Below, piece by piece: positions 40,876-56,236 of a stretch of DNA of 64,000 bases (positions are counted from its first letter, which is position 1; each line of letters starts with the position of its first letter). The DNA is taken from the NCBI GenBank assembly GCA_016873805.1, contig VGVZ01000002.1, forward strand, positions 120,760 through 184,759. The letters are read 5' to 3'. The notes under the pieces are model-generated. The model was given only the letters and a program-made list of their open reading frames with translations, did no database searches and was not told the DNA's origin. Origin of the DNA: Ignavibacteria bacterium. GTDB lineage: Bacteria > Bacteroidota > Ignavibacteria > UBA10030. Position numbers and translations under genes: made by a program.

Positions 40876-42348
40876 ATGTCTTCTCACAACCCTGATCGAA
40901 CAGAATCGGCCTCCGCGCTTTTGGCAGGGGAGGCGTGGAACAAGTGTCTTCAGCAGATCCAGGCACAGATTAGCACGCTAAGTTTCAAGACGTGGTTTCA
41001 GCCCATCGTCCCTCTCCGTCTCGAGGGCAACACCCTTACAGTCCAGGTCCCGAGTCAGTTTTTTTATGATTGGCTTGAAGAGCATTACCATGGTCTGATC
41101 CATGCTACTATCTCAGAGACGATTGGCGTTGGTGCGGAGCTGTACTATGCGATTGCAGCCGACAACGGTCACACGTCCGAGGAAGATCTTGCCACTTTGC
41201 AGAGATCGTTCGGTTCCAATGGTCTGGCAACGGGTGCTTCGACTTCTCTGTCTGCTCATCAGCCGTTTTCCCCACACACAACGATCCGGGCTCAGGAGCG
41301 GCAGATGCTTGTCCAATCCAATCTCAATCCTCGCCATACGTTCGAGAATTTCATCAAGGGAGACAGCAATCAGCTGGCCCGTGCCGCCGCAATGGCTGTT
41401 GCAAACAACCCGGGTGGAACCTCTTTTAATCCGCTTGTCATTTATGGCGGAACCGGGCTTGGGAAGACCCATCTCATGCACGCCTTGGGGAACCATGCAC
41501 TCGCGTTGGGTAAAGCACAGCGTGTCCTCTACGTCTCAAGCGAAAAGTTTACCATCGAGTTTGTCGAGGCAATCCAGTCCGACAAGGTCAACGAATTTTC
41601 CCTCTTTTATCGATCCGTCGATCTTCTCATCGTTGATGACATTCAGTTCTTCTCGGGGAAAGAAAAAACACAGGACAACTTCTTCCATACCTTCAACACC
41701 CTCTATCAGTTTGGAAAACAGATTGTTCTCTCCTCAGATGTACCTCCAAAGGAGTTGAAGGGATTGGATGAGCGGCTAATCTCCCGGTTCCAATCGGGCC
41801 TCACGGCTGATATCCAGCCGCCCGATCTCGAGACACGCATTGCCATTCTTCGGAAAAAGAGCGACGAAAACAACCTTGAATTGGCGCAGGATGTGATTGA
41901 ATATATTGCGACAAATGTGACCAGGAACATCCGGGAGCTTGAAGGATGCTTGATCAGCCTTTTGGCACGAGCTTCGCTGGAATCCCGAGAAGTCAATCTT
42001 GGTCTCGCCCGCGACGTCCTTCGAATGGTCGTTCAGGAGCCCAAAAACCCCATTACCATCGAGGCCATTCAGCGCGTCGTCTGTGATTATTATGATATTC
42101 CTCTTGATCTCATGCGAGCAAAGACCCGCAAACAAGAAATTGTCAGCGTTCGTCAGATTGCAATGTATCTGGCAAAGGAGTTGACAAATTCTTCACTGAA
42201 AACGATCGGACTTCATTTTGGCGGAAGGGATCATAGCACCGTTATCCATGCCTATCAATCCGTTGATGACCGAATTACCACCGATGGAAATTTCAAGTCC
42301 GAGATAGACCAACTCACACGTCGGATCCAACTCAACGGAGTTCTGTAG
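40876..42348 (+). CDS. dnaA: Chromosomal replication initiator DnaA
   Basis: NPRHTFENFIKGDSNQLARAAAMAVANNPG...VIYGGTGLGKTHLMHALGNH; C-terminal GLHFGGRDHSTVIHA. Confidence 0.98.
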   Translation: MSSHNPDRTESASALLAGEAWNKCLQQIQAQISTLSFKTWFQPIVPLRLEGNTLTVQVPSQFFYDWLEEHYHGLIHATISETIGVGAELYYAIAADNGHTSEEDLATLQRSFGSNGLATGASTSLSAHQPFSPHTTIRAQERQMLVQSNLNPRHTFENFIKGDSNQLARAAAMAVANNPGGTSFNPLVIYGGTGLGKTHLMHALGNHALALGKAQRVLYVSSEKFTIEFVEAIQSDKVNEFSLFYRSVDLLIVDDIQFFSGKEKTQDNFFHTFNTLYQFGKQIVLSSDVPPKELKGLDERLISRFQSGLTADIQPPDLETRIAILRKKSDENNLELAQDVIEYIATNVTRNIRELEGCLISLLARASLESREVNLGLARDVLRMVVQEPKNPITIEAIQRVVCDYYDIPLDLMRAKTRKQEIVSVRQIAMYLAKELTNSSLKTIGLHFGGRDHSTVIHAYQSVDDRITTDGNFKSEIDQLTRRIQLNGVL

Positions 42349-42441
42349 TTTCTCTTCACGCTGTCAAACCATCAGTATTTCTTCATGTGAATGGTTTACC
42401 CCACTGTACACACTTCGCTGTTCATATGCTGTTTGATTATC

Positions 42442-42690
42442 TGTGGATTGATGTGAACTGCTCGTGAACAAGTATTCCATAATTGTTTCGCTTTCCACTG
42501 ACACCACTCAGATGTTAACAACCATAGAATGTTTCAACACGCAATTCACACGATTCCGCATTTCATTCTGTAATTTCAACCACTTATTTTGTGGAGAAAA
42601 GAGAAACTTCTTCTTTCAACTCCAAAATATTCACATCATCCACAGTAATATTTCTATTACTATTTTGTCTTTTAGAATACTATGATTATT
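42442..42690. other. AT-rich dnaA-dnaN intergenic region with DnaA-box-like sites
   Basis: TGTGGATTG 42442-42450 and TCATCCACA 42636-42644 around a long AT-rich stretch. Confidence 0.5.
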
Positions 42691-42889
42691 AGAGAGAGGG
42701 AATATTCACGCGAAGCAGTTACCTGTTGAGACATGATGAGAACGAATCCATGATAGTGTTGTTCAGGAGGGTGTTTCAGATATCGATCGCAAATGGATGA
42801 TGCCGGATGACTTTGAGAACACGCGGGCAAAATGAATTGGAACGTGGGGGTAGAAAGGAGTGGCAATGTATTGAAAACGGGGTCCGGAA

Positions 42890-42918
42890 TTGAATATTTT
42901 CTTTCTTTTTGGTAAATT
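42890..42918 (+). promoter_or_regulatory. Candidate sigma70-type promoter of dnaN
   Basis: TTGAAT - 17 nt - TAAATT, ~42 nt upstream of dnaN ATG. Confidence 0.5.
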
Positions 42919-42959
42919 AATATACTTGAACCCAGAATTCCTCGATCAGGAGAAGAGCG

Positions 42960-44075
42960 ATGAAATTCACAGTATCAAGCAGCGATTTTCAAAAGGCACT
43001 CTCCAAGCTGAGTGGGGTCATTCCCACACGATCAAGCCTCCCCATCCTCGAAAACATCCTCTTTGATCTCAAGAAAGATGCATTGCGAATAGTGGCGACC
43101 GATTTGGAAGTTTCAATTTCGGTATCGATTAATGTGAAGGGGAGTGGGGATGGATCAATTACTGTCCCGGCAAAGAGACTACTTGAGACAGTCCGATCCC
43201 TCGCGGATGTTCAAATTCTCTTTACTGCCGATCTTGTATCAAACAAGATTAAACTCATAACCGAAACGGGCGAGTATACGCTGATCGGAGAAGCAAGCGC
43301 AGATTTTCCTGAGACCACAGAATTCAAGGGTGATGATGGAATTACGTTTGAAGGGGGAGTATTGAAGAAAATTCTTGGTCGGACGATCTTCGCCGTCAGC
43401 AGCGATGAACTTCGGCCTGCAATGACCGGTGTTCTCTTTGATGTTGCCGAGAAGGAACTCAGAGCTGTCGCAACGGACGGGCATCGGCTGGTGCGCTTTG
43501 TGTTGCGAGGAATAGGCGGAAAGAAACAGCAGAACAGCATGATTATTCCATCGAAAGCGCTCCACCTCATTATCCGGACCGCGGAGGATACACAAACGAC
43601 GATGAGCATGAGTTCCTCCCACGTGCAATTCACGTTCGGAAACACCATGCTGACGTCGAAACTCATTCAGGAGAAATATCCGAACTACGAAAGCGTGATT
43701 CCCATCGATAACGAGAAGACATTAACTGTTCAGCGGGAAACGCTCCTGAATGGTGTACGAAGGGTTTCTCTGTACTCGAGTTCAACGACGCACCAGGTCC
43801 GATTCACCCTGAAGAAGAACGATTTGAAGATCGCGGCGGAAGATATCGATTTTGGAGGTGAAGCCCGGGAAAAGATCAACTGCACCTATGAAGCCGACGA
43901 AATGGAAATCGGTTTCAACTCAAACTATATCATCGATGTTCTCACGCATATCGACGGTGATGATGTTACGTTCAAGCTTAATCGCCCCGAGCGAGCAGCT
44001 ATTGTGGTTCCCACCACGCAGAAGGAAAACGAGGAATTGCTCATGATCGTGATGCCGGTTCGATTGAATGCATGA
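42960..44075 (+). CDS. dnaN: DNA polymerase III subunit beta
   Basis: MKFTVSSSDFQKALSKLSGVIPTRSSLPILENILF; AVATDGHRLV; C-terminal MPVRLNA. Confidence 0.97.
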   Translation: MKFTVSSSDFQKALSKLSGVIPTRSSLPILENILFDLKKDALRIVATDLEVSISVSINVKGSGDGSITVPAKRLLETVRSLADVQILFTADLVSNKIKLITETGEYTLIGEASADFPETTEFKGDDGITFEGGVLKKILGRTIFAVSSDELRPAMTGVLFDVAEKELRAVATDGHRLVRFVLRGIGGKKQQNSMIIPSKALHLIIRTAEDTQTTMSMSSSHVQFTFGNTMLTSKLIQEKYPNYESVIPIDNEKTLTVQRETLLNGVRRVSLYSSSTTHQVRFTLKKNDLKIAAEDIDFGGEAREKINCTYEADEMEIGFNSNYIIDVLTHIDGDDVTFKLNRPERAAIVVPTTQKENEELLMIVMPVRLNA

Positions 44076-44105
44076 TCACGATTGCGAGAAGGACGTTCAT
44101 GTTCG

Positions 44106-44131
44106 GATAGCCCCGTTGTCGCGGGGCTATC
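44106..44131 (+). terminator. Strong hairpin between dnaN and recF
   Basis: GATAGCCCCG ttgtcg CGGGGCTATC perfect 10-bp stem; no U-tract follows. Confidence 0.45.
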
Positions 44132-44156
44132 GCATTGTAAAGAACAGAATTGCCGA

Positions 44157-45279
44157 ATGAAAATTGCAAAATTTCAGCTTGAGAATTTCCGCAACCACTC
44201 ACATACGGTGATTGCGTGCACAGATTGCGCGAATGTTTTTCTGGGAAACAACGGCGCCGGGAAGACGAACATCGTCGAGGGTCTTGCCTATCTCTGTGTC
44301 ACGAAGAGCTTCTACGCCGTGAACGACCTTACCGCGCTCAAGGTGGGAGAATCGTCATTTCGGATCAGCGGCGAACTGATCTCGGACAGCGGAAACGAAT
44401 TCAGCGTGCAGATCTCGTATGACGGGGAAGCAGGTGAAAAGAGATATCTTCTCAACGGCAAAACGACACAGAAACTCTCATCCATCATCGGCAAATTCCC
44501 CATTGTGATCCTGTCGCCGGAATACAGCGGAATCACGTTTGGCTCTCCCACCGATCGACGAAAGTTTCTTGACTTCATCATTTCACAGGCGAGCGCGCGA
44601 TATCTCGAAGACGTTCTTGAGTATCGAAGAATCCTAAGACAACGGAATAGAATTCTATTGGACGGGAAATCGTCCAACGGGAGCGTGACCCACCTTCTGG
44701 AACCATGGAGCGAGGGATTGATCGAATATGGAAGCAGAGTCGTCCAGCGTCGTGCTGAATTTGTCCGGGACTTTGAGCCGTATCTTTCGCGTGCCTACGA
44801 AGCAATCGCCGGGGAATTTGAAAAACCGAACAGCAAATATCTTTCCGCCGTTGCATCAGAACGTCTCTCCGATGCCGACGGACTGCGAATGGAGTACAGA
44901 CGCCTGCTTGAAGAATCGAAGCACGAGGAGCGCCGGGTCGGAGCAACACTCGTTGGACCACACCGGGATGATCTGCTGTTCACCCTCGACAGGATGGAAC
45001 TGAGGCGATTTGGATCCCAGGGTCAACACCGGACGTTTCTGATTGCGATGAAGATTGCCGAGTTCGAGTTTCTCCGGGCGCTGTGCGGAGAGACCCCAAT
45101 ATTGATTTTGGACGATGTCTTCAGCGAGCTTGATGGGCAGCGATCCGGGAAACTCATTGAAACGGTCTCCTCCATGGGGCAGTATTTCATTACGACGACC
45201 GACGACCGGGTATTCCCTCAGGAGTTCTTTACAGAGGCCGGAAACAAGCATGTTGTCGTGAAAAGCGGGAGTATCATTC

Positions 45280-45299
<20 letters not shown>
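44157..45299 (+). CDS. recF: DNA replication/repair protein RecF
   Basis: MKIAKFQLENFRNHS; FLGNNGAGKTNIVEGLAYLC; GPHRDDLLFTLD; ILILDDVFSELD. Confidence 0.95.
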
Positions 45300-47686
<2,387 letters not shown>

Positions 47687-47738
47687 GAACAGCAGAGCCC
47701 AGGAACGGGCAGAACGGAACGGATGACATAGGAACAAC

Positions 47739-50342
<2,604 letters not shown>

Positions 50343-50343
50343 C

Positions 50344-50931
50344 ATGATACGGACGACTATGCTCATTGCAGCCGTTGTCCTTCTTTCGACAACAGTGATT
50401 GCCCAGGAAACGCTCATTTCTGGTGAGATGGAGAGCGGAGGATTCGGCGGACCCGTGGTGAAGCTCGGTACGGTGAATGGAGAGAGCGGCATCTTTGTGG
50501 GGGGAAGAGGAGGATGGATTGTCAATCACACCTTCGTTCTCGGGGGCGGAGGATATGGATTGGTCAATCGCATCAACGCGCGCAGACCCAGCAGGAACGG
50601 ATTTCAGTACTTTCAGATGGGGTACGGCGGCCTTGAAGTGGAATACATATCGGAATGGGAAAAGCTGATCCACCTTTCCCTTCAAGTGCTCGTCGGAGGA
50701 GGCGGAGTGTACTACAGCGGAGCGGAAAACGGAATGGCCCACAACCAGGAGCAAGATGCATTCTTCGTGCTTGAGCCCGCCGTGCACGCGAATCTGAACG
50801 TGACAAGCCGGTTTGTGGTCAGCCTGGGGATGAGCTATCGTTACATTTCGGGAGTGACCCACCCTGCCACGTCCAACGCCGATCTTGGGGGACTGAACAC
50901 TGTGCTGACATTTCGGTTTGGGAAATTCTAA
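50344..50931 (+). CDS. Secreted/outer-membrane protein of unknown function
   Basis: Signal peptide MIRTTMLIAAVVLLSTTVIAQ; Gly-rich beta structure; C-terminal LTFRFGKF. Confidence 0.6.
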   Translation: MIRTTMLIAAVVLLSTTVIAQETLISGEMESGGFGGPVVKLGTVNGESGIFVGGRGGWIVNHTFVLGGGGYGLVNRINARRPSRNGFQYFQMGYGGLEVEYISEWEKLIHLSLQVLVGGGGVYYSGAENGMAHNQEQDAFFVLEPAVHANLNVTSRFVVSLGMSYRYISGVTHPATSNADLGGLNTVLTFRFGKF

Positions 50932-50956
50932 GGACTTCGGGACCGTCCTCTGAACG

Positions 50957-50998
50957 AAGAATCCCCAAAGGTCAAACCTCTGGGGATTCTTCTTTTTC
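50957..50998 (+). terminator. Intrinsic terminator
   Basis: AAGAATCCCCA aAGGTcaaACCTc TGGGGATTCTT followed by CTTTTTC. Confidence 0.85.
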
Positions 50999-51042
50999 TG
51001 CTACAAGAGGACGCTCACTCTTGAGTGACAGTGGTCCCCCCG

Positions 51043-51096
51043 TCATCCCAGATTGTGATAGACCGACTGCACATCGTCATCGGTTCTGAGATTCTC
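51043..51096 (-). pseudogene. Detached 3' end of yebC (att-like left boundary of the defence island)
   Basis: Minus strand encodes ENLRTDDDVQSVYHNLG*, matching intact YebC ENLEGDDDVQSVYHNLG* (58198-58251); 43/54 nt identical with a perfect 20-nt core. Confidence 0.85.
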
Positions 51097-51228
51097 TCGG
51101 AACCTTTGGCTAGATTTGCCTGGCGAAAAAGTAGGCATTGATGCGAAATGTTTGCTTGCTGGCTTGCTCATTGCGTTGTGTCTCACAAAACGGATCGCTA
51201 CATTCCGGTGCCAATCGCCACTCTGAAA

Positions 51229-53529
51229 ATGCCCACTGAAAGCGATGCCCGCATAGTGATAGACCGCCTTCTCCGAGAGGCCGGCTGGGACATTGAGAAC
51301 AAAGCCCAGGTGTCAACGGAAGAACCTTCTTCGAAAGGCCGAGCGGACTATTTGCTCAGGAGCAGCCGTTCCCACCCACTTGCAGTGGTGGAGGCAAAAA
51401 ACTTCTCGGTTGATCCTTACAGCGGTAAAGAGCAAGCAAAGGCTTACGCTGTATCATTCAACGCTCCGTTTGTGCTGCTCAGTAACGGGCATGAACACTA
51501 TTTCTGGGATTACGCCGATGGAGACGCTCGTGCAATAGTGGGCTTTCCCACCCAGGTTGATCTCGAGCGCCGTGCAAATTCGAAACTTCATCGCCAAGGT
51601 TCCATTGAGGAAACTCTAAAGGGAATACCCTATCCGACGCGATTCCGTTTCAAGGGGGAGGCAGTTCAATCCAGACCATATCAACTGTGGTGTCTTGAAG
51701 AAGCGGATCGAGCGCTTATCGCCGGACGGCGGCGAATGCTCTTTGAGATGGCAACAGGAACCGGCAAGACATTGACCATAGCAATGTTGATGAAAAGGTG
51801 GTTCGAGGCAGCGATCATCTCAAGGGTGTTGTTTCTTGCCGATCGAATCGAGCTAGCAAGACAAGCGAAAGAAACGTTTGACGACTACCTGCATAATTGG
51901 CCCTCCGAGCTTCTTTACGGAGGGAAGAAAAGTCTGGAAGGTCAAATTGTTGTTGGGACGCTCGACACAATTGCCGGACAACTTGGAGTGGGCGGTTTCG
52001 GCCATGCATACTTCGACCTTGTAATCACAGATGAATGCCATCGCTCGATCTACAATACCCACCGAGCAACGCTTGCTCATTTTGATGCAATTCATGTTGG
52101 ACTGACGGCTACGCCAAATCCCGGCGAACTTCGCTGGGTCAGCGAACATGAGCGCCAGCTCGTCAAGAGCACCTACCTCTTCTTTGACTGCTGGGATAGC
52201 GCAGCGCAGGAAGGGAAGCCGACATTTCGGTATTCCATTCAAGAAGGGATCAACGACAATTACCTCGCGAACTACAAAATATATCTCGCCAAGAGCCGAT
52301 TGACATTTGAAGGAGCGACCTGGGAGGATGAGGAGATCCGGTATGGCGATTGGGGAAGAACCGCTGAATCAGAGGACAGACTTAAGCTTATCATTGATGA
52401 GTATTTCAAGATAGAGGAAGAGCGGCGACTTGATCACCCACGGAAGACAATTGTCTTTTCCGTTTCCGAACGACAAGCAGCCATTCTCGAACGGACGTTC
52501 AATCAATTGCTGCCCGACGATGTCTGTCTCAGGATTGCAGGACAAGTTCAACGGTCGCCAAGTCAGGTACGGCAGGACTTTGCCAAGAAGATCACCTGCT
52601 ATTCAAACAACGGTAATCCTCGACCTATCGTCGATCAGTTCAAATACGATCCTCTCCCAATCATTGCCGTTTCGGTCGATATGCTTGACACCGGGTATGA
52701 TCACAAGGAAATTGAGAACCTCGTGATGCTGCGCCCGACGCAATCAGCGATCAAGTACGCTCAGATGCGAGGTCGCGGGAGCAGGCTCTGCCCGCGTATT
52801 GGGAAGAAAGAATTCTTGATCTTTGACTTTGTCGGGAACTCTGAACTCTTCAATGACAGGGGAAAGGAGTACCACCGCCCTCGGGAAAAGGCTACCATTC
52901 ATCCCAAACCAAGAGTGTCCGAGCCGGAACCGCCGGACCCCCGACGTCATTTTGTGGAAATTCCCAGAGGTTCGTTGGAAGATGAATTCCGCCTGCGACA
53001 GACAATCATCATCGGGCCAGAAGGACTGGCAGTTGACCGCAAGACCTATCAGGAGAAATGGGCTGAGAAGATCAAGGAGATGTTTGCTGCTGATCCCGCC
53101 GTGAAGAAGATCTTCGCAGGGGAGGAGTTGACAGAAGCTGAGTGGGAAGCGTTGGAGCGGCGGCTGAATTCTCCGGAGTTCTATTTTGAAGAACGAACCC
53201 TCCGAAAAGCGTTTGAGCAACCCACCGGCTCGCTGACGGATTTCATCCGCTTCGCCCTCGGCAAGCACAAGTTCCCAACGCGAGAAGAACGAATCGAAAG
53301 GGTCTTTGACACCTGGATCGCGGAACACTCGAACAGCATCAAGCCGGAGCAAGCTCAAATGCTTCGTCTTCTAAAAGCGCGCATCCTCGTCGGCGACAAG
53401 CTTGAGATGAAGATCTTCAGCGAGCCGCCGTTCTCACTCTGGGGCGGTCGGGCAAGGATGGAGCAGCTGTTTGGTCGTGAAGCCCTCATGAAAATCGTTG
53501 AAGAATTTAACTCATTGTTAGCCGCATAG
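51229..53529 (+). CDS. hsdR: Type I restriction endonuclease subunit R
   Basis: Nuclease motif RADYLL...LAVVEAKN; Walker A MATGTGKTLT; TDECHRS; SF2 helicase C-terminal motif MRGRGSRLCP. Confidence 0.94.
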   Translation: MPTESDARIVIDRLLREAGWDIENKAQVSTEEPSSKGRADYLLRSSRSHPLAVVEAKNFSVDPYSGKEQAKAYAVSFNAPFVLLSNGHEHYFWDYADGDARAIVGFPTQVDLERRANSKLHRQGSIEETLKGIPYPTRFRFKGEAVQSRPYQLWCLEEADRALIAGRRRMLFEMATGTGKTLTIAMLMKRWFEAAIISRVLFLADRIELARQAKETFDDYLHNWPSELLYGGKKSLEGQIVVGTLDTIAGQLGVGGFGHAYFDLVITDECHRSIYNTHRATLAHFDAIHVGLTATPNPGELRWVSEHERQLVKSTYLFFDCWDSAAQEGKPTFRYSIQEGINDNYLANYKIYLAKSRLTFEGATWEDEEIRYGDWGRTAESEDRLKLIIDEYFKIEEERRLDHPRKTIVFSVSERQAAILERTFNQLLPDDVCLRIAGQVQRSPSQVRQDFAKKITCYSNNGNPRPIVDQFKYDPLPIIAVSVDMLDTGYDHKEIENLVMLRPTQSAIKYAQMRGRGSRLCPRIGKKEFLIFDFVGNSELFNDRGKEYHRPREKATIHPKPRVSEPEPPDPRRHFVEIPRGSLEDEFRLRQTIIIGPEGLAVDRKTYQEKWAEKIKEMFAADPAVKKIFAGEELTEAEWEALERRLNSPEFYFEERTLRKAFEQPTGSLTDFIRFALGKHKFPTREERIERVFDTWIAEHSNSIKPEQAQMLRLLKARILVGDKLEMKIFSEPPFSLWGGRARMEQLFGREALMKIVEEFNSLLAA

Positions 53530-53530
53530 A

Positions 53531-55069
53531 ATGGATTCCGCACAACTTCAAAACACGCTGAAGCGTCTCTGCAAGGTGATGTGGGAAGCGAACGTTAGCA
53601 ACCCGATCACTTATGTGACACAAATTTCCTACCTCCTCTTCTTGAAGATGCTCGAAGAGATGGACACCGAACAGAAAGAGGCTGGCAATGGCAATTATCG
53701 CTCTTTGTTCGGAGCGTTCAAGGTCGGAGGATCGAAGATTGACTATAAGCCATTGCGATGGAGTCTCCTGACATCCAATCCCGACAACGAGCAAATGCTC
53801 CGGACGCTCCGCGATAATCTGCCAAAACTTGCCGATCACCCCCTCCTTTCTCAAGGCGCGAGGACGATATTCGAAAATGCCACCATCGTGATCCCCAACG
53901 GAGCAACGTTGCGCAGAGCAGTTGATATTCTCAGTCCCATCTGGTTCATGGCTGAGGATGCCGACGTAAAAGGCGATCTGTTTGAAACGCTCGCAAGCGA
54001 TTTGGGACAGCAGAAACGTTCAGCCCAGTTCCGTACCCCGCGCCATCTCATTCGTGTCATCACCGAGATGGTTGATCCGAAAATCGGACAGACAGTCTGC
54101 GATCCTGCATGCGGAACCGGAGGATTTCTCATTGCCTCTTACGACCACATTCTTCTCGCCAACACAAGCTCCGATTTCATCAGAGAACGGTCCTCCGTCT
54201 ATGGGGGGACGACAAAGAAGGGGGTCGGCGATAAGCTGACTCGCAAGCAATGGGGATCTTTGCAGCGAACGACGTTCTATGGATTCGACGCCGAAAGCGA
54301 TTTCCTTCGGATGGCTGCCATGAACGCTGTGCTTCATCAGTTCGATCATTCTCCACTTGTGCATCGCGATGCAATCTGCGGCGGCGAGGACAGATGGGAT
54401 GAGACTCAATTCGATGTTATCTTGATGAACCCCCCATTCTCCGGTGCGCGCTCTGATACAAAGCGATCGTTGCGCATCGAGAAGGGAGACAAGTACGTTC
54501 TGTTCCTCGCGCTCGCGCTCCGCAGTTTAAAGCAGGGTGGTCGTGCAGGCATCATCTTTCCCAACGGGATGCTCTTTGGAGATACGAACAGCCACTTAGA
54601 GGTGAAGAAGAGACTCTTGAGCGAGTTCGACCTGCAGGCGATTGTCACCCTCCCCAAAGGGATGTTCGAGCCGTACACTCCAAACCCGACATGCTTCATG
54701 ATCTTTGAAAGAACCGGAAGGCCGACGGAGAATGTCTGGTTTTATAAAGTGGATGGTGACGGATCCTCGCTCAGGAAGGCAAGGAGGTTCGGGCCTCAGT
54801 ACCGCAACGATTTTCCGGATTTGCTCGCGAAGTGGCAGACGCGGGCAACGGAAGAAGGGCGAGCGTGGCTTGTCCCCGCACGAGTCATTGAAGAGAATGG
54901 CTATAACCTCACCCTCTCTGCGCTCGGACTTGTTGAGCCGGAGAAAGTTGATCACGATGAGCCGGAAGAGATTCTAGAATCTGTCGCCGCAAAGGAAGAG
55001 AAGATATTTGAACTGATCACTGAGATGCGGAAGATTCTCTTGCAAGGAAATGCGAATGGAACGGAATGA
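53531..55069 (+). CDS. hsdM: Type I N6-adenine DNA methyltransferase subunit M
   Basis: QFRTPRHLIRVITEMVDPKIGQTVCDPACGTGGFLIA; catalytic DVILMNPPFSGA (NPPF). Confidence 0.96.
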   Translation: MDSAQLQNTLKRLCKVMWEANVSNPITYVTQISYLLFLKMLEEMDTEQKEAGNGNYRSLFGAFKVGGSKIDYKPLRWSLLTSNPDNEQMLRTLRDNLPKLADHPLLSQGARTIFENATIVIPNGATLRRAVDILSPIWFMAEDADVKGDLFETLASDLGQQKRSAQFRTPRHLIRVITEMVDPKIGQTVCDPACGTGGFLIASYDHILLANTSSDFIRERSSVYGGTTKKGVGDKLTRKQWGSLQRTTFYGFDAESDFLRMAAMNAVLHQFDHSPLVHRDAICGGEDRWDETQFDVILMNPPFSGARSDTKRSLRIEKGDKYVLFLALALRSLKQGGRAGIIFPNGMLFGDTNSHLEVKKRLLSEFDLQAIVTLPKGMFEPYTPNPTCFMIFERTGRPTENVWFYKVDGDGSSLRKARRFGPQYRNDFPDLLAKWQTRATEEGRAWLVPARVIEENGYNLTLSALGLVEPEKVDHDEPEEILESVAAKEEKIFELITEMRKILLQGNANGTE

Positions 55070-56234
55070 ATTGCCAATCGGGTGGGAGTGGAGGAACCTT
55101 GGTGGCGTCGAGGGATTGAGACCTGCCTCTGTGTTCCTTGATCATATGAGGAAACCAGTCAACAGCCAAGAGAGATCAAAGAGAACCGGCCCGTATCCTT
55201 ACTTTGGAGCGAACGGGCAACAAGGTTGGATAGATGATTTCCTGTTTGATGAAGAGCTTGTCTTGCTTGCCGAGGATGGGGGGTTCTTCTTTGATCAAAT
55301 TAGGCCCTCGTCTTATAGAGTCTCCGGAAAGTGTTGGGTCAACAATCACGCGCATGTACTCAGGCCCGTTGATGATGTAAATGTGGATTGGCTGAACTAT
55401 TGTCTCGCTCACGCAGACTACACACCTTTTATTCCGGAGCCGGTTAGGCCAAAGTTGAACAAAACCAATGCTAAGCGGATCCCGATTCCACTGCCACCTC
55501 CTGACGAGCAGGCCCGCATCGTAGCACGGATTGAAGAGCTGACACGACGCGTGGAGGAGGCACGGGGGTTGAGGAGGGAGGCCGTGAAGAGTGCTGAGAA
55601 ATGTCTTCCTTCGGCCGTAGAATCTGTTTTTGAAGAAGGAGAAAGGAATGGTTGGATCAGAAGAAGGGTCAAAGAGGTTTGTGAGTATCCTCAGTACGGC
55701 TATACTGAATCAGCAACCTCATCTTCGGTTGGACCAAAGTTTCTGAGGATCTCTGACATTCAAGACGGAAATGTTGATTGGAACACTGTACCGTTCTGCA
55801 GGTGCACTGAAATCCAGAAATACCAGTTGAGAACAGGTGACCTCGTGTTTGCCAGAAGTGGCGCGACAACGGGAAAGAGTTTCTTGGTAGAGAATCCACC
55901 AACCGCAGTTTTTGCCTCCTACCTCATTCGCCTTCGCGTTGGTCCTGCAATAATGCCGCACTTCCTTTCCTGGTTCTTTCAATCATCTATGTACTGGCAG
56001 AGCGTTGCTTCTGGAACTGAAGAGGGTAACCGCCCAAACATGAACGGCACAAAACTCGCAAACTTGGAGATTGTCTATCCTGAAGACAAGGCTGAGCAAC
56101 AGGTAGTCGTAAACTACCTTGATGGGCTTCGTATGAGATCTGATACGCTAAGGCGACTGCAAGCAGAAACCGAAGCAGGGCTTAGCAAATTTACCCCCTC
56201 CCTTCTTGCGAAAGCATTTCGCGGCCAATTATAA
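55050..56234 (+). CDS. hsdS: Type I restriction specificity subunit S
   Basis: Two target-recognition domains (ELPIGWEWRNLG..., RVKEVCEYPQYGYTES...FLRISDIQDG), conserved helical spacer (LPPPDEQARIVARIEELTRRVEEAR). Confidence 0.93.
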   Translation: MRMERNELPIGWEWRNLGGVEGLRPASVFLDHMRKPVNSQERSKRTGPYPYFGANGQQGWIDDFLFDEELVLLAEDGGFFFDQIRPSSYRVSGKCWVNNHAHVLRPVDDVNVDWLNYCLAHADYTPFIPEPVRPKLNKTNAKRIPIPLPPPDEQARIVARIEELTRRVEEARGLRREAVKSAEKCLPSAVESVFEEGERNGWIRRRVKEVCEYPQYGYTESATSSSVGPKFLRISDIQDGNVDWNTVPFCRCTEIQKYQLRTGDLVFARSGATTGKSFLVENPPTAVFASYLIRLRVGPAIMPHFLSWFFQSSMYWQSVASGTEEGNRPNMNGTKLANLEIVYPEDKAEQQVVVNYLDGLRMRSDTLRRLQAETEAGLSKFTPSLLAKAFRGQL

Positions 56235-56236
56235 GC

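Noticed and set aside
51014-51028. CACTCTTGAGTG near-palindrome next to the left island border
   Set aside because: Short (5-bp arms), and no matching copy seen at the right border; not supported as a recombinase site.
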